From positions 1 through 8,336 of the forward strand of contig DIUS01000032.1 of the NCBI GenBank assembly GCA_002423075.1: 8,336 nucleotides of DNA. The letters run 5' to 3'. The position numbers were made by a program, and so were the translations under genes. Positions 1-5,151 of this stretch are shown here, piece by piece. This stretch comes from Microbacteriaceae bacterium UBA6152 (GTDB lineage Bacteria; Actinomycetota; Actinomycetes; Actinomycetales; Microbacteriaceae). Within the stretch, counting starts at the first letter, position 1. Each line of letters begins with the position of its first letter. The notes under the pieces are model-generated. The model had not been told where the DNA came from, did no database searches, and saw only the letters and a program-made list of their open reading frames with translations.

Positions 1-1041
1 GGGCATCTCGTCGTCGGCAAGTCGACCGTGCCGGTGGGCACGGCGGAGCGACTCGCCGCCCGCGTTCGGCCCACAGGCGCCCGACTGGTCTGGAACCCCG
101 AGTTCTTGCGTGAGGGCCGCGCCGTCGACGACACGCTCCACCCCGACCGGCTGGTCTACGGCATCGATGACGGCGACGACACGAGCGTCGCTCTGCTCGA
201 CGCCGTGTACGCCACGCCTCTCGCCACGGGCACGCCGCGCATGGTGACAGACCTCGCGACCGCGCAGCTTGTCAAGACGGCCGCCAATGCCTTCCTCGCC
301 ACCAAGATCTCGTTCATCAACGCGATGGCCGAGGTCGCCGAGGCCTCGGGTGCCGATGTGACGCAGCTCGCCGACGCGATTGGTCTCGATGCCCGCATCG
401 GTCGCGCCTTTCTCAACGCGGGACTGGGTTTCGGCGGCGGGTGCCTGCCGAAAGACATTCGCGCCTTCCGCGCCCGCGCCGATGAGCTCGGCGTCGGGGA
501 GGCGCTCGCCTTCCTCGGCGAGGTCGACAGCATCAACCTTCGTCGTCGTACGCGCGTGGTCGACGTGCTCGAGCACGAGCTGGGGCCGCTCATCGGGCGT
601 CGCATCGCCGTGCTCGGCCTGGCGTTCAAGCCCGACTCTGACGATGTGCGCGATTCGCCGGCGCTCGCCGTCGTGCGGTTGCTGCGCGAGCGCGGCGCGG
701 TCGTCGTGGCCACCGACCCGGTCGCGATCGAGACCGCCCGACTGCGCGACCCGCTGCCGACCTACGTCGAGACGGTCGAGCAGGCGCTCGAGGCTGCCGA
801 AGCCGTCGTGATCGCGACCGAGTGGGCCGAGTACCGCGGTCTCGACCCGGTGGTCGCCGGTTCAGGCGTGGCGAATCGGCTCGTCGTCGATGCCCGCAAT
901 GTCCTCGACGTCGACCGGTGGCGCGACGCCGGCTGGGTCGTGCGCGGTCTCGGTCGGGCGCATGCGTCGCGCATTGAATACCCACGAGCGGTACAGCGCG
1001 AACCGGAACACGCTGCCGAGCGCCAGCCCGATCACGTTTGA
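1..1041 (+). CDS. ugd: UDP-glucose 6-dehydrogenase, 5'-truncated by the window edge
   Basis: It oxidises UDP-glucose to UDP-glucuronate with two NAD+ in the cytosol, supplying precursors for acidic envelope polysaccharides. The frame is open from base 1, where it reads GHLVVGKSTVPVGT, a typical internal stretch of the family. The gene therefore starts upstream, and about 110 N-terminal residues including the NAD-binding Rossmann fold are outside the window. Visible hallmarks are NPEFLREG (about 97-120), the KTAANAFLATKISFINAM helix, the catalytic-cysteine motif GFGGGCLPKD (Cys codon 442-444), and the C-terminal UDP-binding domain with VLGLAFKPDSDDVRDSP (about 610-660). The family core normally ends near the GLGRA at about 960. 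Here 26 further residues (HASRIEYP...PDHV) follow, and they are simply the antisense of the gtrA gene. The last 180 bp overlap that convergent gene. Family assignment is near certain. The exact biological role (capsule, teichuronic-type polymer) is not visible. Confidence 0.95.
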   Translation, partial: GHLVVGKSTVPVGTAERLAARVRPTGARLVWNPEFLREGRAVDDTLHPDRLVYGIDDGDDTSVALLDAVYATPLATGTPRMVTDLATAQLVKTAANAFLATKISFINAMAEVAEASGADVTQLADAIGLDARIGRAFLNAGLGFGGGCLPKDIRAFRARADELGVGEALAFLGEVDSINLRRRTRVVDVLEHELGPLIGRRIAVLGLAFKPDSDDVRDSPALAVVRLLRERGAVVVATDPVAIETARLRDPLPTYVETVEQALEAAEAVVIATEWAEYRGLDPVVAGSGVANRLVVDARNVLDVDRWRDAGWVVRGLGRAHASRIEYPRAVQREPEHAAERQPDHV

Positions 1042-1386
1042 CGCGATGTTGTCGGCGAGCAGGCTCGTGAAGCCGAAGGCGTAGTGCGAGATCGCCAGGC
1101 ATGCCACGGCGATGAGCAGTCCGCCGATGCTGACGAGCGCGAACTCGACCACTTCGCGGCCGGCCGGGCGTCGGTGCTCGAGCCGGAAGGTCCAGTAGCG
1201 GCTGCCCACCCAGTTGACGATGATCGCGACCGACGTCGAGATCGTCTTCGCGATGAGGGGACCTTCGGCGATGATCGCCGGGTCGAGCACGGTGAGCCGC
1301 AGCACGTTGAACAGTGCGATGTCGACGACGAGCCCGACCAGTCCGACGGCTCCGAAGCGCGCGAGCTGGGTGACGAGTACGGGCAT
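862..1386 (-). CDS. GtrA-family membrane protein
   Basis: This is a 174-residue protein with four predicted membrane helices, at about residues 8-28, 43-63, 80-100 and 106-130. The family signatures are the N-terminal LARFGAVGLVGLVVD, the NWVGSRYWTF segment after helix 2, and the RFALYRSWVFN at the end of helix 4. GtrA proteins are thought to help flip or deliver polyprenyl-phosphate-linked sugars across the membrane for glycosylation of surface polymers. The specific substrate cannot be read from sequence. The usual core ends near residue 141 (NARR). The remaining 33 residues are hydrophilic and acidic (PVDVEDIAGIDDEP) and are encoded antisense to the end of the UDP-glucose dehydrogenase gene, so they are probably not part of the fold. 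The ATG at 1386 places the first helix normally, and an AGGTGAG lies directly against it as a poor ribosome site. It diverges from purK across 122 bp. Confidence 0.9.
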   Translation of the reverse strand: MPVLVTQLARFGAVGLVGLVVDIALFNVLRLTVLDPAIIAEGPLIAKTISTSVAIIVNWVGSRYWTFRLEHRRPAGREVVEFALVSIGGLLIAVACLAISHYAFGFTSLLADNIASNVIGLALGSVFRFALYRSWVFNARRMRPTETAHDPAGVAPPVDVEDIAGIDDEPIRHA

Positions 1387-1495
1387 CTCACCTGGGCAAT
1401 CGGTCGGTCGGCGGGCGGGCTGCGAGGCCGGCCACCCCGAATCGTGTCACCGGTGCCGCCTGTCTCGGCCAGAATGGGCTCAAGAGCTCGAAGTC

Positions 1496-1504
1496 TATAA
1501 GGAG
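1496..1504 (+). promoter_or_regulatory. purK Shine-Dalgarno with overlapping -10-like hexamer
   Basis: AAGGAG at 1499-1504 sits 4 nt before the ATG at 1509 and is the best ribosome-binding site in the window, so it fixes the purK start. The hexamer TATAAG (1496-1501) overlaps it, matches TATAAT at five of six positions, and lies 7 nt before the ATG. It could serve as a -10 element for a leaderless transcript, but no convincing -35 is present. A second weak possibility is CAGAAT at 1470-1475. The ribosome site is well supported; the promoter reading is speculative. The rest of the 122-bp divergent gap to gtrA (1387-1508) shows no other clear element. Confidence 0.5.
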
Positions 1505-1508
1505 TCGC

Positions 1509-2606
1509 ATGCCCGTCGTCGGCGTCATCGGTGGTGGCCAGCTCGCGCGAATGATGATCCCCCCGGCGGTCGCGCTCGGCGTCGAGCTGCGGGTGCTCGC
1601 CGAGGCGCCCGATGCCTCGGCTCGTCTCGCCGCCACGGCTGTCGGCGACTACCGCGACGAGGCCACGGTGCTCGCGTTCGCACGCGAGTGCGACGTCATC
1701 ACTTTCGATCACGAGCATGTGCCGCAGGCGGTGCTGCAGGCACTCGTCGCCGCGGGCTCGGCCGTGCATCCGGGGCCGGATGCTCTTCTCTACGCGCAAG
1801 ACAAACTCATGATGCGCGAGCGCCTGTCGCAGCTCGGTGTGCCACAGCCCGACTGGACGCGGGTCTCGACCGCTGATGAGCTCGCCGGATTCCTCGCCGA
1901 CCACGGTGGCCGCGCCGTCGTGAAGACGCCGCGCGGAGGCTACGACGGCAAGGGCGTGCGCATGGTCTCTCAGGCGCACGAGGCCGACGACTGGCTCGCG
2001 GACGGACCGGTGCTGGCGGAGGAGCGGGTGTCGTTTCACCGCGAGCTTGCTCAGCTGATCGCCCGTCGGCCGAGCGGGCCGACCCAGTTGTGGCCGCTCG
2101 TCGAGACGGTGCAGCGCGGCGGAGTATGCGCCGAGGTCATCGCTCCGGCGCCGCAGCTGACCGATGCCGTTGAGCGCGCGGCGGCCGAGATCGCGACGAC
2201 GGTAGCGAACGGCGTGGGGGTGACGGGTGTGCTCGCGGTCGAGTTGTTCGAGTCGACCGATGGTCGAGTTCTGGTGAACGAGCTGGCGATGCGCCCCCAC
2301 AACAGCGGGCACGTCACGATCGACGGCTCGATCACGAGCCAGTTCGAGCAGCATCTGCGTGCTGTGCTCGACTGGCCGCTCGGCGACACCGAGCCGCGCG
2401 CGCCGTGGGGGGTCATGATCAACGTCTTCGGCGAGTTGCCCTCGCCAGCGATCGCGGCGGCTCTGGGTCACCAACCGGCGGTCAAGGTGCACGCATATGG
2501 CAAGGGCCCGCGCGAGGGTCGCAAGGCCGGCCACGTGACGGCGATCGGCGACGAGCTCGACGAGACCGTCTATCGCGCTCGCGCGGCGGCGGCTCACTTC
2601 GACTAG
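1509..2606 (+). CDS. purK: 5-(carboxyamino)imidazole ribonucleotide synthase (PurK)
   Basis: It is an ATP-grasp enzyme of de novo purine synthesis that uses ATP and bicarbonate to convert AIR to N5-CAIR, the substrate of PurE. The 365-residue length is normal. Domains in order are: the N-terminal Rossmann-like preATP-grasp domain with GVIGGGQLARMM (residues 5-16) and ITFDHEHV (64-71); the ATP-grasp core with VVKTPRGGYDGKGV (137-150), the EE pair at 171-172 and the metal/phosphate segment VNELAMRPHNSGH (256-268); and a C-terminal domain with SQFEQHLRAVLDWPLG and the HAYGKGPREGRKAGHVT stretch. All expected catalytic signatures are present. The start is the ATG at 1509, preceded by AAGGAG. Its usual partner purE is not next to it but about 2 kb downstream, across an opposite-strand HNH gene. 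An antisense ORF over this gene is a GC-content shadow. Confidence 0.97.
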   Translation: MPVVGVIGGGQLARMMIPPAVALGVELRVLAEAPDASARLAATAVGDYRDEATVLAFARECDVITFDHEHVPQAVLQALVAAGSAVHPGPDALLYAQDKLMMRERLSQLGVPQPDWTRVSTADELAGFLADHGGRAVVKTPRGGYDGKGVRMVSQAHEADDWLADGPVLAEERVSFHRELAQLIARRPSGPTQLWPLVETVQRGGVCAEVIAPAPQLTDAVERAAAEIATTVANGVGVTGVLAVELFESTDGRVLVNELAMRPHNSGHVTIDGSITSQFEQHLRAVLDWPLGDTEPRAPWGVMINVFGELPSPAIAAALGHQPAVKVHAYGKGPREGRKAGHVTAIGDELDETVYRARAAAAHFD

Positions 2607-2638
2607 GTGCGCCGCCACCCCGCATCGGGTCAAGCCCG

Positions 2639-2668
2639 TTCCGGCCCGCTCCGGCTCACTCCGGCTCA
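2639..2668. repeat. 10-bp tandem repeat, CTCCGGCTCA
   Basis: Two perfect copies of CTCCGGCTCA (2649-2658 and 2659-2668) follow a degenerate copy, TTCCGGCCCG (2639-2648). They open a pyrimidine-biased low-complexity stretch that fills most of the 188-bp gap between purK and the convergent HNH gene. The word CTCAC recurs at 2655, 2665, 2681 and 2697. Its reverse complement GTGAG recurs in the G-rich array on the other side of the HNH gene. Confidence 0.75.
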
Positions 2669-2707
2669 CGACGCACCGGGCTCACCCCGCACCCGACTCA
2701 CCTCGCT

Positions 2708-2725
2708 CCCCGCCCGCCCGCACCC
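2708..2725 (-). other. G-quadruplex-capable motif on the minus strand
   Basis: On the minus strand the tract reads GGGTGCGGGCGGGCGGGG: four runs of at least three G with loops of 3, 1 and 1 nt. This satisfies the usual definition of a short-loop G-quadruplex, with more G3 runs adjoining at 2728-2745. It lies just past the stop codon of the minus-strand HNH gene, so it would occur in the nontemplate DNA strand and in any read-through RNA. Sequence potential only is seen; folding is inferred. Confidence 0.5.
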
Positions 2726-2742
2726 GGCCCGCCCGCACCCGG
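2713..2742. repeat. 15-bp tandem repeat, two perfect copies
   Basis: The unit CCCGCCCGCACCCGG occurs perfectly at 2713-2727 and 2728-2742, and a degenerate third copy follows at about 2743-2758. It contains no stop codon, so a plus-strand ORF runs through it with a repetitive Pro/Ala/His peptide. That ORF has no other sign of being a gene. The repeat lies in the 3' flank of both purK and the minus-strand HNH gene. It could be slippage-prone, and it would place a G-rich tract at the 3' end of an HNH-gene transcript. Confidence 0.8.
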
Positions 2743-2794
2743 CCCGCGCCGCACCGGGCCCGCCCTGCTCCCGGCCCCGCGTGAAGCACACGGG

Positions 2795-4207
2795 TCAGGC
2801 GACGCGAGAGGGCTCGAGCGCTCGCCGCGTTACGAGCGAGCGAGTCGGCAACTCGATCGACGCACTCGGTTCGGTGCCGGTGTGAGGAGGCACTGCTCGA
2901 TACTCGTCGAGGCCGTCGGGCCCCCGGCGCCGTTCGATGCGCCAGCCGTTGTTGTGCACGAGCAGATGATGGTGTCGGCAGAGAAGTATTCCGTCAGCGA
3001 CATCTGTTCGACCGCCCTCGGTCAACCACGGTTCGATGTGGTGCGCTTCGCACCATGAGGGTGGCCGCTCGCAGCCGGACCAGCGGCACCCTCCGTCTCG
3101 GGCTGCGAGCGCGATGCGCTGGCGTGAGGTGAACAGCCGCTGCGATCGACCCACGTCCAGCGGCTGCCCCGTCGGCGAGAGGAGTATCGGCGTCTGCGAA
3201 CCAGCGCACAGCAGACGCTGCACGGTCGGGAGGGAGACGACCTCGGTCTGGCCTTCGATCTCGCCGGCACCGGAACCCTCGCGCAGGTCTCGAGCCGTGA
3301 CGACCACTCTCACCGACGGAGCGCCGCTCGACAGCAACTGCGACGAGTCGGTTCCGGCGCCGACCCGCAACAGATCAAGAAAGACGTCAGAGGCGTACTG
3401 CTCGGGGTTGCGGTCATCAGCGCGCATGCGGTCGACGAGCGCTGCGTCATCAGGGGCTAGAAAGGTGGGCCCGCCTCGCCGGGGAGACGTCGCGCGATCG
3501 TAGAGCTCGGTCACGAAGGCCGCCGACTCGGGGTCGAGCAACCAGGTGGCCCGGGTCATACCGTCAGCGCCGCGATGGATGCGTAGCGAGCGAGCGTCGC
3601 GTCGAGCAGCTTCGCGCTCGGCGACACCGGCCGTGTCGAGCTCATCGCGCAACTGGCGAGCACGGCGGTGCAGGCGGTCGACATCGAGCGTGTCGATCTC
3701 GGCGAGCAGCAGCGTCACCGCGGCACGCAAGGCCTCGGCACTCACGGTCTCGCTTTCGTCGCCGAGTCCGGTACGGATCGACTCGAGCGCAGCGGTCGAC
3801 AGCCGACCTTGCTTGACAGGATCGATCAAGGCGCTAGCCCACAACGGAAGTGCCGGTTCGCCTGAATCGCTTGCGTCGTCGGCCGCCGTGGTAGTGAGCA
3901 TCGACCCGGCACGCACCGCGATGCGGGCATCGTGTCGCGATGACCCGGTCGTCACGCGCACCAGTTCTTCGGGCGTGCGGTGCCCGCGCCGCTGAGCGAG
4001 GCCCGAGTGAGCGAGCTGCGGAGCCGAGCGTCGGGCGACTTCGCCAGCGAGCACAGCCGAGCGCGCATCCACCAGCCGGCGCACCGTCGCCGCGCGATCG
4101 AGTGCCTCGAGGAGGGCGCCGTCGTCCAGACGCTCGGGCGTCTCGTCGGCGCTCTCGAGCAGCGCATGCAGCGCCGCGTCGAGTGAGCCGAGGAGGGAGG
4201 AAGCCAT
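2795..4207 (-). CDS. DUF222 protein with C-terminal HNH nuclease motif (13E12-like)
   Basis: This is a 470-residue protein. Residues about 20-330 form the helical, Arg/Ala-rich DUF222 region found in the actinobacterial '13E12 repeat' family. Residues about 371-422 carry an HNH endonuclease motif with zinc ligands in place: C374-X4-C379, C386, the catalytic-type H389-H390, C410, and the H412-H414 triplet with H418. Nothing looks truncated or frameshifted, so the nuclease fold may be active. The family's biological role is not established. Many actinobacteria carry several copies, and related M. tuberculosis genes are described as belonging to the LexA regulon. The start is the ATG at 4207, preceded by a weak GAGAG about 9 nt away. 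A LexA box lies 19 nt upstream. The gene runs against purK and purE and separates them, which suggests insertion into a former purK-purE unit. DNA-damage-induced expression is inferred, and the target DNA is unknown. Confidence 0.93.
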   Translation of the reverse strand: MASSLLGSLDAALHALLESADETPERLDDGALLEALDRAATVRRLVDARSAVLAGEVARRSAPQLAHSGLAQRRGHRTPEELVRVTTGSSRHDARIAVRAGSMLTTTAADDASDSGEPALPLWASALIDPVKQGRLSTAALESIRTGLGDESETVSAEALRAAVTLLLAEIDTLDVDRLHRRARQLRDELDTAGVAEREAARRDARSLRIHRGADGMTRATWLLDPESAAFVTELYDRATSPRRGGPTFLAPDDAALVDRMRADDRNPEQYASDVFLDLLRVGAGTDSSQLLSSGAPSVRVVVTARDLREGSGAGEIEGQTEVVSLPTVQRLLCAGSQTPILLSPTGQPLDVGRSQRLFTSRQRIALAARDGGCRWSGCERPPSWCEAHHIEPWLTEGGRTDVADGILLCRHHHLLVHNNGWRIERRRGPDGLDEYRAVPPHTGTEPSASIELPTRSLVTRRALEPSRVA

Positions 4208-4226
4208 GGGTCAATTCTCTCAAGTG

Positions 4227-4242
4227 TCGAACATATGTTCTA
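4227..4242 (-). promoter_or_regulatory. LexA-binding SOS box upstream of the DUF222-HNH gene
   Basis: The plus strand reads TCGAACATATGTTCTA. Its inner 12 bases, GAACATATGTTC (4229-4240), are a perfect palindrome. The known mycobacterial/Gram-positive LexA site is TCGAAC-N4-GTTCGA, so only one base departs from that consensus. The box ends 19 nt before the ATG of the minus-strand HNH gene, and no plus-strand gene begins within 350 bp, so the HNH gene is the only sensible target. On the minus strand TATGTT inside the box could act as a -10 with a weak TTGCTG about 15 nt upstream. LexA would then cover the core promoter. The site is read directly; LexA repression is inferred from the match. Confidence 0.85.
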
Positions 4243-4318
4243 GACCCGGGCAGCAATCTTGGGATAAGTCATCGCTGGGGTCGCCTGTGGAGGAGGGGCC
4301 GTGGAGGGGCGAGGGAAA

Positions 4319-4465
4319 GGAGGCGGGGCAGGGGATGCCGCGGGGCAGGGGGGCCGCGGGGCGGGCATGAGGAGGCGGGGCAGGGAGGCCGCGGGGCGGG
4401 CGTGAGGAGGGGGCGCGGGGCGGTCGTGAGGAGGCGGGGCAGGGGGAGGCCGCGGGCGGGCGTGA
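4319..4465. repeat. G-rich degenerate direct-repeat array
   Basis: A 15-base core, GGAGGCGGGGCAGGG, occurs perfectly three times at 4319-4333, 4371-4385 and 4430-4444. A second core, GCCGCGGGGCGGGC, follows each one at 4353-4366 and 4388-4401, and with one G missing at 4449-4461. Repeats then close with (C)RTGAGGA at about 4367, 4402, 4426 and 4462. A shortened unit lies at about 4406-4429. The strong purine/G bias is on the plus strand, the opposite of the C-rich stretch on the far side of the HNH gene. Expansion by slippage is a plausible origin. Confidence 0.8.
4325..4353 (+). other. G-quadruplex-capable motif with four G4 runs
   Basis: Runs of G lie at 4325-4328, 4331-4334, 4342-4345 and 4348-4353, with loops of 2, 7 and 2 nt. 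Four runs of at least four G with short loops make this one of the stronger quadruplex candidates one can read by eye. It sits about 83 bp upstream of the LexA box as the HNH gene is transcribed. Folding is inferred from sequence alone. Confidence 0.5.
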
Positions 4466-4599
4466 GGACGTGAGGCCGCGGTGGCCGACCGCGAGCGTGA
4501 CGCTGCGGCGCCCGGCAGGCACGGCAAGACGGGCCCCTGGGGCTGGCACCACCCGGGCCAGGTAGGGCGCGCCGCCGCCCCCCGGGCCCGCCCCGCGCC

Positions 4600-4605
4600 T
4601 ACCCT
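4600..4605 (+). promoter_or_regulatory. candidate -10 (TACCCT) for a leaderless purE transcript
   Basis: TACCCT fits the actinobacterial -10 minimum TANNNT and ends 6 nt before the purE ATG at 4612. Transcription would therefore start at or beside the A of the ATG. No good Shine-Dalgarno is present in the same interval (only GAAGA), which agrees with a leaderless message. No -35 is recognisable in the surrounding C-rich sequence. A TANNNT match alone is common by chance, so confidence is modest. Confidence 0.35.
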
Positions 4606-4611
4606 GAAGAC

Positions 4612-5151
4612 ATGAAGGCTCCCCTCGTCGCCGTCGTGATGGGCTCTGATTCCGACTGGTCGGTGATGCACGACGCCGCGACCGCGCTGACCGAGCTCGG
4701 CATCAGCCACGAGGTCGAGGTGTTGAGCGCCCACCGCACTCCTGACGCGATGATCGCTTTCGGGCGCGCGGCCGCGGGCAGGGGCATCCGGGTCATCATC
4801 GCCGGAGCCGGCGGTGCTGCCCACCTGCCGGGCATGATCGCGAGCGTGACGACGCTGCCGGTGGTCGGGGTTCCCGTGCCGCTGAAGACGCTTGATGGCC
4901 TCGACAGCCTGCTGAGCATCGTGCAGATGCCGGCGGGCATTCCCGTGGCGACGGTGTCGATCGGTGGGGCGCGCAATGCGGGCATTCTGGCAGCGCGCAT
5001 CATCGGGTCGACGGATGCGGCCGTCGCCGCCCGGCTCGAAGCTTTCGCCGCAGAACTCGAGCAGACGGTGGCCGGCAAGAATGCTGCGCTGAAGGCGTCG
5101 ATCGCCCAGAGCGCCGCGTCGCCGAATCCCGGCGCCGCACCCGCGCAGTGA
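4612..5151 (+). CDS. purE: N5-carboxyaminoimidazole ribonucleotide mutase (PurE, class I)
   Basis: It converts N5-CAIR, the PurK product, to CAIR in the cytosol; class I enzymes act as octamers. The sequence shows the full set of family motifs: MGSDSDW (10-16), the active-site segment VLSAHRTPD (37-45), AGAGGAAHLPGM (64-75), the PLKTLDGLDSLLSIVQMP stretch (90-107) and NAGILAARI (122-130). These features mark the bacterial PurK-dependent class rather than the class II carboxylase. It has 179 residues; about 20 Ala/Pro-rich residues at the C-terminus exceed the usual length and are probably disordered. The ATG at 4612 begins the conserved KAPLVAVVMGSDSD strand, so the start is secure. Its stop overlaps the GTG of the LCP gene (GTGA, 5148-5151), indicating one transcript and likely translational coupling. 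It is separated from purK by the HNH gene. Confidence 0.97.
   Translation: MKAPLVAVVMGSDSDWSVMHDAATALTELGISHEVEVLSAHRTPDAMIAFGRAAAGRGIRVIIAGAGGAAHLPGMIASVTTLPVVGVPVPLKTLDGLDSLLSIVQMPAGIPVATVSIGGARNAGILAARIIGSTDAAVAARLEAFAAELEQTVAGKNAALKASIAQSAASPNPGAAPAQ

Larger units (their letters stand above)
4208..4611. other. 404-bp gene-free region between the HNH gene and purE
   Basis: From the HNH gene outwards it holds the LexA box and putative promoter (4208-4270), a G-rich degenerate repeat array (about 4290-4475), a GC-rich stretch without clear structure (4476-4595), and a candidate -10 for purE (4600-4605). Long frames cross it on both strands, but they encode Pro/Arg/Gly/Ala low-complexity peptides with no recognisable domain or ribosome site. 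I take it as noncoding. No tRNA, CRISPR array or convincing hairpin terminator is visible. Confidence 0.75.

Noticed and set aside
1032..2669. 545-residue minus-strand open frame opposite purK
   Set aside because: It is Arg/His/Asp-rich without any domain, exactly opposes the well-conserved purK, and ends in the gtrA gene in another frame. It is a shadow caused by GC-rich third codon positions.
2607..2885. Plus-strand frame continuing directly after the purK stop, in the same frame, as a possible small gene or former purK extension
   Set aside because: PurK already has a normal length and end. The continuation is a Pro/Ala/His/Arg peptide made by the C-rich tandem repeats, and it runs into the antisense of the HNH gene.
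4319..4465. Possible CRISPR array
   Set aside because: Repeat spacing is irregular, the 'spacers' are themselves similar G-rich sequence, the repeats are degenerate, and no cas gene is nearby.
4505..4570. Imperfect inverted repeats (CCTGG...CCAGG) as a terminator or cassette end
   Set aside because: The arms are short and interrupted, no T-tract follows, and such matches are expected by chance in sequence this rich in G and C.
4220..4824. Minus-strand low-complexity frames across the G-rich array (Pro/Ala/Arg-rich peptides)
   Set aside because: They are translated repeats, cross the LexA box and purE antisense, and have no start context. Repeats with few stops always give such frames in this base composition.
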